Source of the DNA: DATJPR01 sp963843525 | GTDB taxonomy: Bacteria; Bacteroidota; Ignavibacteria; UBA10030; UBA6906 | Direction: 5' to 3' | Assembly: GCA_963843525.1 (NCBI GenBank) | Contig: CAWJKM010000001.1 | Coordinates: 1-64,000, forward strand | DNA length: 64,000 nucleotides | Shown here: positions 27,518 through 35,623 of the stretch, in pieces | Layout: every line of letters begins with the position of its first letter | Numbering within the stretch: the first letter of the stretch is position 1 | Made by a program: the position numbers and the translations under genes | Notes under the pieces: model-generated | Told to the model about the DNA's origin: nothing | What the model saw: only the letters and a program-made list of their open reading frames with translations | Database searches by the model: none

Positions 27518-29463
27518 TGCGGTTCGTCAAAAACATGATGCCGACGTGCGCCGTGGCGCTTGGATTTGTCCTCGTTCCCTCTCTCTCGGTCTGCCAGGAT
27601 TCCGCTGATGGTCAGGAGGATTCCCTCAACTCCGGCCGTCTGACTGCAGGCGACCGCCGAGAAGCTCTTCTTGGAGAAGACGCCTCCGTTGTTGAGGCGG
27701 TATCCTGGGAGATGCAAGCGATTCCTCCCTCATTAACCGCTTCCCCATCCAATGTGCTCCACGCGCCATCGCAGGGACCTCAATACGATGCGAGCTCCAC
27801 AAGAGGAGTGAGAACTATCCGAACCTCCGGAGACGGGCAAGAACATTTCCCTGGGGACTATCAGACACGAGGACGAAAAAGTGTCTATTGCGAAACCACG
27901 TTCCGACAGAATTTCGGTCAAACGAGTGCTCCGCCGGATTCCCTCCTGCTCGGGAATCCGTTCTCATCGGTCTTCCGGCTTAAGGTCGAACCCCATCCTG
28001 ACTGGAGCGCCCACTTCGTCCTCGCGAAGCAGAGTGGAGAGCGATACAAAGATGCTTCGCTCTATGGCTCCTTACGCTATGGGAACGAAACAATCGAACA
28101 GCTGATCGTGGGAGATTATCGTTTCCGGGCCGGCTTCGGATTGGTGCTTTCCGGAAACCAGACGAGCTTTGGTGAAGGGACCGTTCGCACTCATTCGAAA
28201 GCCGGCTCCCTCGTTCCCTATTTCGGGACTGGTCCTGTCGGGTTCTTCCGTGGCGCGGCAGCGAGTTTGAAGCAACGGCTGCTCGGCGGCACTGCAAGGC
28301 TGACTGCTCTGGTATCCAAGAGATCTCTCGCTGCGACGGTGCAGGCCGACGGGAGCGTGAGTGCGATTGACTGGAGTGGCTATCAGCGAACTGAAAAGGA
28401 ATTGGGTAAACAGGGGAATCTCCTCGAATTGCTCATCGGCCTCCGTGCCTCGTGGACACTTCCAGGGAGCGTCACTGTTGGTTCGACATGGTACCGCTCG
28501 AATTATGACAGGTCAATACTTCCGAAGAGCGGGAGAGGATTCCGGGGAAAACGGAGCGAGGTCGGCGGCCTGGATGCGAGCGTGAGGCTGGGTCAAGTGA
28601 ATCTCTTTGGAGAAATCGCCCGGGGGAATCGAGGGCTCTGTTCCATGCTCGCTGGTGCAGAAGCATCTCCCGCCGAACAGTTGTCGTTCGTTATCCTGCT
28701 CCGGTCGTATGCGGCCGGTTTTTCCAACCCCCATGCATCATGTTTCGGACGCCACGGCGATGGTGGAAACGAACGTGGGGCCTACCTTGGGTTTTCGACC
28801 TCCCCTCTGCCGGGCATCGAATTCAATGGGAGCGTGGATATCTACAGAATTCCCGGTCCGACGGCGACGAATCCGTTGCCGACATCCGGCCAACAATCCG
28901 GGTTTCGGACTGTTCTTCGGATGCACAATGGGATCGTCACTACCATTCGTCTACGGTTCTCACGATCCTCTGAACTGCGCATCGTCGAGATTGAGGGAGC
29001 CGGACCGGCGCGAAAAGAGATCGGCCGCGACCGCTTAACGGTAGACGGTGTCGTTCAATTGCCGCGCTCCGGTCGGCTGGATCTGAAATGTCGTCTCACC
29101 GCAGTGTCGGTGAGGCCGGGGTATGGCCTTGCATCCTCGCACGGCTATTCGATCGCAGTGAGCGGGGAGTACAAGACTCGGAGTTTTCAGGCAGAATGTT
29201 CGACGGGGCTTTTTTCGGCGGAAAGTTACGAGGCGGCAGTGGTTGAGATTGAGCCGGATCTTGGCCGTTCCGCGAGTGCAGTTGTCTGCTACGGGAGCGG
29301 GGTAAGGTCTTCCCTCTGGCTCTCCTGCGAGCCCTGGGAGTGGATGCGGGTCTCCGGCAAACTCGGCGTTACTTTGACGAAATGGAGGCCTTCCCATGAT
29401 CGCCCGATCGAGGGCTTCCCCCCTCAGACTTCACTCGGGGTAAATTTGGTAGGCACTTTCTAG
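27517..29463 (+). CDS. Large outer-membrane barrel protein coupled to the PorV-like gene
   Basis: This 648-residue protein starts inside the stop codon of the upstream gene. After a signal peptide (ALGFVLVPSLSVCQ) comes a low-complexity stretch of about 120 residues. A long barrel-like region then runs to the C-terminal SLGVNLVGTF, which ends in Phe. The motif IVGDYRFRAGFGLVLSGN resembles the GDY-x-FGQGL strand of FCB proteins that carry helix-hairpin-helix repeats before a barrel. I see no such repeats here, so they may be lost or too diverged. The function is unknown. Coupled translation suggests a fixed ratio with the PorV-like partner. Confidence 0.6.
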   Translation: MRFVKNMMPTCAVALGFVLVPSLSVCQDSADGQEDSLNSGRLTAGDRREALLGEDASVVEAVSWEMQAIPPSLTASPSNVLHAPSQGPQYDASSTRGVRTIRTSGDGQEHFPGDYQTRGRKSVYCETTFRQNFGQTSAPPDSLLLGNPFSSVFRLKVEPHPDWSAHFVLAKQSGERYKDASLYGSLRYGNETIEQLIVGDYRFRAGFGLVLSGNQTSFGEGTVRTHSKAGSLVPYFGTGPVGFFRGAAASLKQRLLGGTARLTALVSKRSLAATVQADGSVSAIDWSGYQRTEKELGKQGNLLELLIGLRASWTLPGSVTVGSTWYRSNYDRSILPKSGRGFRGKRSEVGGLDASVRLGQVNLFGEIARGNRGLCSMLAGAEASPAEQLSFVILLRSYAAGFSNPHASCFGRHGDGGNERGAYLGFSTSPLPGIEFNGSVDIYRIPGPTATNPLPTSGQQSGFRTVLRMHNGIVTTIRLRFSRSSELRIVEIEGAGPARKEIGRDRLTVDGVVQLPRSGRLDLKCRLTAVSVRPGYGLASSHGYSIAVSGEYKTRSFQAECSTGLFSAESYEAAVVEIEPDLGRSASAVVCYGSGVRSSLWLSCEPWEWMRVSGKLGVTLTKWRPSHDRPIEGFPPQTSLGVNLVGTF

Positions 29464-29583
29464 TAAAGATAACCGGATGGCCGCGCGTTCGCGCGAATTG
29501 AATGTTACATCCTCTTCTTCGTATCTTGGCCTGGCAGACCCGATTCATCGTGACGGGGAAATGGGGGATAATTTCTATCAAGA

Positions 29584-30129
29584 ATGTTTATGGAATTGCA
29601 GACTTCCACCTGCCTGATCCGTTCCTGGCGGCGTAGTGACCAGAATTCGCTCGCGAATCATGCCAACAACCTGTCCATTGCGAGAAACCTTCGGGATGCT
29701 TTTCCTTCTCCGTACACCTTGAGAGATGCAGAGAACTGGTTGTCGGTAATGGCGTGTCAGAGCATTGAATCGCAGTTTGCCATTGATGTCCATGGTGATG
29801 CCGTGGGGGGAATTGGCGTTACCGTGGGGATGGACGTCCATCGTATCGATGGAGAACTCGGCTATTGGCTCGGAGAGGAATGGTGGGGGAAGGGGATTAT
29901 GACGGACGCAATATCGACGTTTGTGCCATACGCGTTTGCCACCTTCAGGCTGGAACGCATTCATGCGCAAGTCTTTGAATGGAACCATGCCTCAGCCCGC
30001 GTGCTTGAAAAATCCGGTTTCTCGCTCGAAGGCCGACTGCGTCGGGCGGTTCTGAAACAAGGTTCCGTGATCGACATGTTTCTTTATTCCAGGATAAGAG
30101 AAATCCTGGCCGCAGAATCAACTCCCTGA
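29584..30129 (+). CDS. GNAT-family N-acetyltransferase (RimJ/RimL type)
   Basis: This 181-residue enzyme transfers an acetyl group from acetyl-CoA, typically to protein N-termini or small amines. Recognisable parts are LIRSWRRSDQNSLANHANN at the start, GELGYWLGEEWWGKGIMTDA (acetyl-CoA loop and helix), and FRLERIHAQVFEWNHASARVLEKSGF near the end. These are all typical of the RimJ/RimL (Acetyltransf_3) branch. The substrate is unknown. It lies 40 bp before mnmA on the same strand. Confidence 0.85.
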   Translation: MFMELQTSTCLIRSWRRSDQNSLANHANNLSIARNLRDAFPSPYTLRDAENWLSVMACQSIESQFAIDVHGDAVGGIGVTVGMDVHRIDGELGYWLGEEWWGKGIMTDAISTFVPYAFATFRLERIHAQVFEWNHASARVLEKSGFSLEGRLRRAVLKQGSVIDMFLYSRIREILAAESTP

Positions 30130-30169
30130 GGGGAATGGTGCGAGGGTCGTAGGACAGAACGGAGGATGG

Positions 30170-31279
30170 ATGAAGGAAGGAAGCAGGGTCGTCGTGGCGA
30201 TGAGCGGAGGAGTCGACTCTTCAGTGGCGGCAGTGCTGTTGGCCCGGCAGGGTTTCGACGTTGTGGGAATTACCATCAAAACTTCCAACTTCGAGGACGT
30301 TGGCGGCAATGAAGGGAACGAAAGCAGTTGTTGCTCCCTGGACGGTATCAACGATGCCCGGAAGGTGGCGGCCCGGTTCGGATTCCCTCACTATGTGTTG
30401 GATTTCACGGCACGATTTTCGGATGAGGTGATTCAGCCGTTCATTCAGGAGTACATGGCCGGGCGAACCCCCAATCCGTGCGTCCTGTGTAACCGTACAA
30501 TTAAGTGGGAAGAGCTGTTGAAGAAGGCGGACGCGCTTGGAGCAACACATGTAGCAACGGGACATTATGCTCACCTTCAATATTCTCCCGAGAAACGGAG
30601 ATTCTGGATCAGCAGAGGGAACGATGTTCAGAAAGATCAGTCGTATGCTCTCTGGGGTCTCACACAGGATTCTCTTTCCCGAACAATCTTTCCTCTGGAA
30701 AGCCTGACGAAGCCGGAAGTCCGGAAACTCGCTGGTGAATTCGGACTCGACGCAGCCAAGAAGGGAGAGAGCTTTGAAATCTGTTTCATTCCCGACAACA
30801 ACTATGAGCGATTTTTGAAGGATCAGCTGCCCGGCCTCGGAGAGAAGGTCGATCAGGGAGAGATCCTGATGAACGGACGGAAAGTCGGGTCACACAAGGG
30901 CTACCCGTTTTACACCATTGGTCAGCGACGGGGGGTGGGAATTGCCACAGGTGAGCCTGTGTATGTGACTGGAATCGATCCTTCAGAGAATCGGCTCATC
31001 GTGGGGCCGGAAGAAGCATTATATAGCCGCGGGTTGATTGCGAGGGACGTCAACTGGATGAAATACCCGGTTTCGCCTGAAGGACTTGTGGTGGATTTGA
31101 GAATCCGGTACAAGGACCGGGGTGGTAAGGCGCGTCTCTATCCAGAGGATGGCGGGAAAGTGAAGGTGGTATTTGATGAACCCCGAAGGGCCGTCTCGCC
31201 GGGGCAATCTGCGGTGTTCTACGAAGGGGACGACGTAGTGGGAGGGGGGATTATTCAGGAGGTCTTGAAGGGGAGATGA
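30170..31279 (+). CDS. mnmA: tRNA-specific 2-thiouridylase
   Basis: This 369-residue enzyme makes the 2-thio group at wobble uridine 34 of Lys, Glu and Gln tRNAs, using ATP and a sulfur relay that starts at a cysteine desulfurase. The PP-loop is VVVAMSGGVDSSV (residues 7-19). The catalytic cysteines are Cys107 in NPCVLCN and Cys205 in FEICFIPD, both present. The HHxATGHYA-type segment is THVATGHYAHL. GGAGG lies five bases before the ATG. Sulfur may come from the desulfurases at 43676 or 48862. Confidence 0.95.
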   Translation: MKEGSRVVVAMSGGVDSSVAAVLLARQGFDVVGITIKTSNFEDVGGNEGNESSCCSLDGINDARKVAARFGFPHYVLDFTARFSDEVIQPFIQEYMAGRTPNPCVLCNRTIKWEELLKKADALGATHVATGHYAHLQYSPEKRRFWISRGNDVQKDQSYALWGLTQDSLSRTIFPLESLTKPEVRKLAGEFGLDAAKKGESFEICFIPDNNYERFLKDQLPGLGEKVDQGEILMNGRKVGSHKGYPFYTIGQRRGVGIATGEPVYVTGIDPSENRLIVGPEEALYSRGLIARDVNWMKYPVSPEGLVVDLRIRYKDRGGKARLYPEDGGKVKVVFDEPRRAVSPGQSAVFYEGDDVVGGGIIQEVLKGR

Positions 31280-31311
31280 ATTCTGAGTTCAGATATCTGA
31301 TATCAGAATTC
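31278..31311. repeat. Hairpin over the mnmA stop codon
   Basis: GAATTCTGA (31278-31286) and TCAGAATTC (31303-31311) form a perfect 9-bp inverted repeat that begins at the mnmA stop. The spacer is itself rich in GATATC-like palindromes. No T-tract follows, so termination is uncertain. Confidence 0.5.
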
Positions 31312-31364
31312 AGAATTGGATTGGACGAGACGAGACGCGGGGATCCGGAGAACGGGAGAACTAT

Positions 31365-31580
31365 ATGCGCATTTCAGAACGGACAATGAATTCCTTCGGC
31401 TATATTGGATTGTCGGTGCTGGTGGTACTTGCTCTCCTCACCTGGCTCGACTATATCCCCGGCTATCTCCGCCTGCCGGTATTCTTCCTCGCGCTCACTC
31501 TCTTGCTCATTCGGTTGACTCTCCGGCTCCTGGCGGAGCGCACAAAGCGAATGAACGATCAGACCAGGAATGAAGGATAA
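31365..31580 (+). CDS. Small membrane protein of unknown function
   Basis: This 71-residue protein has two closely spaced hydrophobic segments (IGLSVLVVLALLTWL and PVFFLALTLLLIRLTL) followed by a charged tail (ERTKRMNDQTRNEG). No family is recognised. It lies 85 bp after mnmA and ends just before a convergent terminator hairpin, which supports it as a real transcript end. The ribosome site is poor. Confidence 0.5.
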   Translation: MRISERTMNSFGYIGLSVLVVLALLTWLDYIPGYLRLPVFFLALTLLLIRLTLRLLAERTKRMNDQTRNEG

Positions 31581-31613
31581 CGAAGGCGCCCTGAGAACCT
31601 CGGGACGCCTTCG
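31581..31613. terminator. Bidirectional hairpin terminator
   Basis: CGAAGGCGCCCTGAG pairs with CTCGGGACGCCTTCG with one bulge, around a 3-nt loop. It begins directly after the small membrane gene stop and lies 27 bp from the stop of the convergent DUF6249-like gene. It probably serves both transcripts. Confidence 0.65.
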
Positions 31614-31640
31614 CATGACCTGCAATTGAGTACTCTTTTC

Positions 31641-31988
31641 TCACGCATTCACTTTTTTGGAGGCGATGCGATAGAAGAGAATGAGCCCTAAACCACCGAA
31701 GACTCCAATGAGTCCGGGATACACGCCGTCTTCTGCGTAAAATGCGGTGTGAAGCCATACTCCGACAAGGATAGCCAGACCGACCATCGCGATGAGCATC
31801 CCCCATTTGAGCGAGCTCAACGGTGACGCAGGGCGTGTCCAGGACGTATAGAGTGCCTTCATATCTTCGGCTGACAGGCCTTTCTCAATAATATGCATGC
31901 GTTCTTTGTGGCGGGTAAGAATGATAGTTCCCCATATCAGAAGCACCGTGAGAAAGAAGAAAACCGGAATGACGATCCCCGCTTCCAT
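31641..31988 (-). CDS. DUF6249-like three-helix membrane protein, predicted ECF sigma target
   Basis: This 115-residue protein has a membrane helix at residues 3-24 (GIVIPVFFFLTVLLIWGTII). A cytoplasmic linker (RHKERMHIIEKGLSAEDMKAL) and two more helices follow. The HKERMxxIEKG linker is typical of DUF6249-type proteins, which often sit beside ECF sigma/anti-sigma genes in Bacteroidota. AAGGAG precedes the ATG. Its promoter mirrors that of the divergent sigma factor, so it is probably controlled by it. The function is unknown. Confidence 0.75.
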   Translation of the reverse strand: MEAGIVIPVFFFLTVLLIWGTIILTRHKERMHIIEKGLSAEDMKALYTSWTRPASPLSSLKWGMLIAMVGLAILVGVWLHTAFYAEDGVYPGLIGVFGGLGLILFYRIASKKVNA

Positions 31989-32035
31989 AATGTTCTCCTT
32001 GAAGGTGTGATTGCGATGAACCCCTGTTTGAAATG

Positions 32036-32065
32036 TTAGACGCCCGGGGGAGAGGGATTGTTGCA
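32036..32065 (-). promoter_or_regulatory. ECF-type promoter for the DUF6249-like gene
   Basis: On the minus strand, TGCAACA (32065-32059) is followed after 16 nt by CGTCTAA (32042-32036). This matches the -35/-10 pattern of ECF sigma promoters such as SigX/SigW types (TGxAAC and CGTC). It predicts a transcript with a 5' leader of about 40 nt carrying AAGGAG. Confidence 0.75.
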
Positions 32066-32074
32066 CCTCCAGAA

Positions 32075-32105
32075 TGCAACAAACGCCGGGTCGCATGTCG
32101 TCTAA
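32075..32105 (+). promoter_or_regulatory. ECF-type promoter for the sigma factor operon
   Basis: TGCAACA (32075-32081), a 17-nt spacer and CGTCTAA (32099-32105) repeat exactly the two elements of the divergent promoter. The ATG of the sigma gene begins only six bases after the -10 box, so the transcript may be leaderless or nearly so. The shared boxes imply autoregulation. Confidence 0.75.
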
Positions 32106-32111
32106 TACGGT

Positions 32112-32714
32112 ATGAGTGCCCACCGGACTCAACAGGAGACTGCCATAGACCCCGATTTTGAAATCATTATTGATCTCCAGCACGGGCGGAACCGCCGTTT
32201 TCGGGAACTCGTCGATCGCTACAAAGATCGGGCGTTGACGCTTGCAATGAAAATTGTGAGGGACCGGCGGGAAGCCGAAGAGGTGGTTCAGGACGCGTTC
32301 GTGAAAGTGTATCGAAACGTCGATCAATTTCGTGGAGAATCCTCTTTTCATACGTGGTTCTACAGGATTCTTTACAACGAATCGATCTCCCGCCTGAGGA
32401 GGAACCGCAACATCCCGATCATGGTAAATGCCGAGGACAACGAAGAATCCGGATTGTTCGACCATGACGCATTGACCGACGCGCGGATACTTTCGTCGGA
32501 CCTCCAAAGGGTTATCGAGGAGGAGTTCGAGAGGCTTGCCGATCACTACAGGACTGCCCTGACGCTCTTCTACCTCCAGGAACTCCACTATGAAGAGATT
32601 GCTTCCGTCATGAATGTGCCGGTCGGGACAGTGAAATCTTACATCTTCAGAGGGAAACAGTTGTTACGCAGACGCCTGGGAACTTATGATCATCTGGAGG
32701 CGGGAGTGGCATGA
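32112..32714 (+). CDS. ECF-type RNA polymerase sigma factor
   Basis: This is a 200-residue sigma-70 family factor. Region 2 is RFRELVDRYKDRALTLAMKIVRDRREAEEVVQDAFVKVYRN with the usual FRGESSFHTWFYRI core. Region 4 is LTLFYLQELHYEEIASVMNVPVGTVKSYIFRGKQLLRRRL. A short linker with acidic residues (AEDNEESG) lies between them. It overlaps the downstream anti-sigma gene by 4 nt (ATGA). The promoter just upstream carries the same boxes as the divergent DUF6249-like gene, so the factor probably drives both. The inducing signal is unknown. Confidence 0.9.
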   Translation: MSAHRTQQETAIDPDFEIIIDLQHGRNRRFRELVDRYKDRALTLAMKIVRDRREAEEVVQDAFVKVYRNVDQFRGESSFHTWFYRILYNESISRLRRNRNIPIMVNAEDNEESGLFDHDALTDARILSSDLQRVIEEEFERLADHYRTALTLFYLQELHYEEIASVMNVPVGTVKSYIFRGKQLLRRRLGTYDHLEAGVA

Positions 32715-33268
32715 GACAGGACAGTCAACATATCGTCGATGAAGTCCTCCTGGAGTATCTTGATGGACGACTCGAAGCTGCTGCACAAACAAACGTTCAA
32801 CTTCATCTTTCTGAATGTGAAGCATGTGCCCGGCGAGTACAGGTGTTCCAGTCCATTGAGACTTCCCTCCGGAACCTGCCTCGCGAGCATGCGGACGAAG
32901 CCCTGACAGATCGCATCCTGGAACAAACGGGAATTTCTACGCAGGGGATATATCGGCTCGCCGGGGTGATGGCGGCAGTGATGGCCGCTGTGTTTGTGGG
33001 GGGTATTCTGCTGATCCTCTTCTCCGTCCTCGGTATAGTTCCCACTCACGCAAGTTCCGGGGATCTATCATTTTTCGATGCACCCTGGAAAAGTACATCC
33101 GAAATGATCAACTCGACCGTCGGGAGTGTAAGGCAGTTGGTGGGAGGCGGCACAATTGGCGTCTCATCGATTATTACGACGGCCCTCTCCATCGGCGTTA
33201 TTGTTCTTCTGCTCGGGCTGGACCGCGCCCTCGGCCGTTGGATGGTCCGGGGGGATGGGGCGAGGTGA
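32711..33268 (+). CDS. Zinc-finger (zf-HC2) anti-sigma factor
   Basis: This 185-residue membrane protein has an N-terminal cytoplasmic zinc-binding anti-sigma motif (LHLSECEACARRV: His-x3-Cys-x2-Cys). One membrane helix lies near residues 80-105 (LAGVMAAVMAAVFVGGILLILF), with a second hydrophobic segment near the C-terminus (ISSIITTALSIGVIVLLLG). The ATGA overlap with the sigma gene is the normal arrangement for a factor and its inhibitor. It should hold the sigma factor at the membrane until a signal releases it. Confidence 0.88.
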   Translation: MRQDSQHIVDEVLLEYLDGRLEAAAQTNVQLHLSECEACARRVQVFQSIETSLRNLPREHADEALTDRILEQTGISTQGIYRLAGVMAAVMAAVFVGGILLILFSVLGIVPTHASSGDLSFFDAPWKSTSEMINSTVGSVRQLVGGGTIGVSSIITTALSIGVIVLLLGLDRALGRWMVRGDGAR

Positions 33269-33282
33269 GGTTTGGTGCCCGG

Positions 33283-33600
33283 TCATCCCGCCGAGGTGAT
33301 ATAACAGACGGGCTTTTTCCCCAGAACCTCCGCCCAGTGGGGTGAATTCGCCGGAATATCGACCCTGTCCCCTGGTTCCAGTGTCCATGTGTGGGTGTCT
33401 GTCCCCAGCTTCATCTTTCCTGAAACGATGACGACGAAGTCGTCGAATTCATGCTTGTGCATGCCGTATTTCGTCCCCGGCGGATCAGTGACGACCTCAC
33501 AAGAGAGTCCCTGGCGTTCAAGCATCGTTTTCAACGTTTCAAGGGTCGCCTTCTTCGGATCCATCATCCTCGTGACATCCACAATCAGTGCCGCTGCCAT
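33283..33600 (-). CDS. Small cupin-domain protein
   Basis: This 105-residue single cupin has motif 1 GMHKHEFDDFVVIVSGKMKL (His-x-His...Glu/Asp) and motif 2 GDRVDIPANSPHWAEV. It probably binds a metal, and the ligand is unknown. The start was chosen at 33600 because GGGAG lies eight bases upstream; MMDPKK at 33567 is another candidate. The gene follows bshA by 34 bp on the same strand and may be cotranscribed. Confidence 0.75.
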   Translation of the reverse strand: MAAALIVDVTRMMDPKKATLETLKTMLERQGLSCEVVTDPPGTKYGMHKHEFDDFVVIVSGKMKLGTDTHTWTLEPGDRVDIPANSPHWAEVLGKKPVCYITSAG

Positions 33601-33634
33601 AAGTACTGCTCCCTCTGCTGAAATCGTGATAACC

Positions 33635-34786
33635 TTATCCCCGTGAGCCGAGAGAAGCTCTGGAATTTTTCCTCTCAAGACAGACGCGATAGTAGTCTTC
33701 GTACTGTGTCACAACCTTTGCCGCATCAAAATTCTCGACGGCTCTTCGACGCCCCGCCTGCCCGAAAAGAATGCGTTTGGGTTCATTCGTGAGAAGTTCG
33801 ATTGCATACTTCGCCATCCTGTTGATATCCCCGATTTCTGCGATGTAGCCGGTTTCTCCATGGACCTGAAGTTCCGGCAAACCGCCGACACTTGACGAAA
33901 TGACGGGGACTTCACAGGCCATTGCCTCGAGGGCCGACAGCCCAAAACTCTCGGACTGGCTCGGCATAAGCATGAGATCGGCGACGGACAGTATCGGGAC
34001 AAGGAGTTGTTGCTTTCCCAGAAACCGGACGTTATCGTGGATCCCGAGCTCCCGGACAAGCATTTCGCAGCTCGATCGGTCTGGGCCGTCACCAACAAGG
34101 ATCAGTTTTGACGGTATCTTCTTGAGGACCTCATAAAAAATGCGGATCACGTCCTGTACCCGTTTGACCTGCCGGAAATTGGAAACATGGACAAGAATCC
34201 GTTCCCCATGCGGAGCAAAGCGGGCGTGCACTTCCTCTGAGGGAGTACGCTTGTACTTCTCGATTTCAACGAAATTCGGGATAACCTGAATCTCTTTCTC
34301 GATCCCGTAATTCGTGAGAGTCTTCTCTTTCAGGAAACGCGACACGGCGGTGACCCCGTCGCTTTGCTCGATGCTGAACTTCATCACGGGCAGGAAACTC
34401 GGCTCAAGCCCGACGAGCGTAATGTCCGTCCCGTGCAGCGTGGTCACCACCGTCAGTTCTCCACGGGTCATTTCGCGCGCCAGAAATGCGCTGATGGCGT
34501 GGGGGATGGCGTAATGTGCATGGATGATATCCAGCTTTTCAAATTTTGTTACTTCGACAATCTTACTGGCGAGGGCCGGCGTATAGAGAGGGAATTCGAA
34601 CAACGGGTAGCTCGCGAACTCTACCTCGTGATAGTAGACGTCTCCCTGAAACCCGTCCAACCGCATCGGCAGGGCATAACTGATGAAATGAATCTGATGA
34701 CCACGAAGTGCAAGAGCCTTCCCGAGCTCCGTGGCGACCACCCCGCTGCCTCCGTACGTCGGATAACATACTATTCCTATGCGCAT
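33635..34786 (-). CDS. bshA: N-acetyl-alpha-D-glucosaminyl L-malate synthase (bacillithiol synthesis)
   Basis: This 383-residue GT4-family glycosyltransferase carries out the first step of bacillithiol synthesis, joining GlcNAc from UDP-GlcNAc to L-malate. The N-terminus MRIGIVCYPTYGGSGVVATE and the stretches HFISYALPMRL, DIIHAHYAIPHA, TLHGTDITLVG and VSNFRQVKR are closely BshA-like. The sugar-nucleotide motif is PSQSESFGLSALEAMACEVP. bshB and bshC are not in the window. Its presence implies the cell uses bacillithiol, which may bear on the two DinB proteins. Confidence 0.92.
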   Translation of the reverse strand: MRIGIVCYPTYGGSGVVATELGKALALRGHQIHFISYALPMRLDGFQGDVYYHEVEFASYPLFEFPLYTPALASKIVEVTKFEKLDIIHAHYAIPHAISAFLAREMTRGELTVVTTLHGTDITLVGLEPSFLPVMKFSIEQSDGVTAVSRFLKEKTLTNYGIEKEIQVIPNFVEIEKYKRTPSEEVHARFAPHGERILVHVSNFRQVKRVQDVIRIFYEVLKKIPSKLILVGDGPDRSSCEMLVRELGIHDNVRFLGKQQLLVPILSVADLMLMPSQSESFGLSALEAMACEVPVISSSVGGLPELQVHGETGYIAEIGDINRMAKYAIELLTNEPKRILFGQAGRRRAVENFDAAKVVTQYEDYYRVCLERKNSRASLGSRG

Positions 34787-34877
34787 CTGAGAGTTCTCCG
34801 TTCGGTGAAGATATAAAAGGAAGAATACTGTCGCAAGTGAGAAGCGTTGAATAGTGGAAGAAATTCGAGTATCTTTT

Positions 34878-35564
34878 ATGTCGATGAAAGATATGTCGAC
34901 AACCGGAACTGACTCTTATTTGACCCTGGAAGGGCTTTCCCACGCCAGTCTGAAGGTCCTGGGGTCGAAATTCCTGGCGTTTGCCCTCCCCGTGGCCTCT
35001 CGAGAGGAGGCACTCGAAGCATGGAAGAGGTACAAAAGGGAGTTCCACGATGCTACGCACCATTGCCTAGCGTACCGCCTGATCGGATCACCCGGCGAAA
35101 GCAGATACAATGACGATGGGGAACCCGCGGGAAGCGCGGGCAAACCCATACTTTCAGCGATTGACCACGCAGGATTGAAGGACGTGGCAGTTGTGGTGGT
35201 CAGGTATTTCGGAGGGACGAAACTCGGGATGGGAGGACTTGGCCGTGCCTACGGTGATGCTTCCGCCGGTGCAATTGCTCAGGGGAATATCACCCGGCGG
35301 TTCATTTCGGAATTCCTGTCCGTTGCATTTCCTCACCACCTGACATCGCCGGTCATGCGTACGATCACGGAACAGGGGGCGGTGATTGTGAAGACCAGCT
35401 ACGACGAGTCAGTCCATCTGCGCCTGGAAATACGGCAGTCCCGCGTGCAGAGTTTCATCACGGCACTCGTCGATGCGACAAAGGGGGGGATCCGGATGGA
35501 GGCGGAGCCCCGGAACCCAGAGACCCCGCCCGGTACTTCAATCGTGGAAGAGGAACAACACTAA
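34878..35564 (+). CDS. yigZ: IMPACT/YigZ-family protein
   Basis: This 228-residue protein has two domains. The N-terminal IMPACT domain includes KVLGSKFLAFALPV, DATHHCLAYRLI, YNDDGEPAGSAGKPIL and VVVVRYFGGTKLGMGGLGRAYGDA. The C-terminal DUF1949 domain covers about residues 145-215. The family is near-universal; eukaryotic IMPACT modulates translation control, while the bacterial role is unsettled. An upstream GTG (34854) and a downstream ATG (34896) are in frame. It is divergent from bshA. Confidence 0.88.
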   Translation: MSMKDMSTTGTDSYLTLEGLSHASLKVLGSKFLAFALPVASREEALEAWKRYKREFHDATHHCLAYRLIGSPGESRYNDDGEPAGSAGKPILSAIDHAGLKDVAVVVVRYFGGTKLGMGGLGRAYGDASAGAIAQGNITRRFISEFLSVAFPHHLTSPVMRTITEQGAVIVKTSYDESVHLRLEIRQSRVQSFITALVDATKGGIRMEAEPRNPETPPGTSIVEEEQH

Positions 35565-35623
35565 CGCGGAAGGTCACTCCCTCAAGCGCGGCGTGATCCG
35601 CTGATCCTGCCCGGCCGCTCTTC

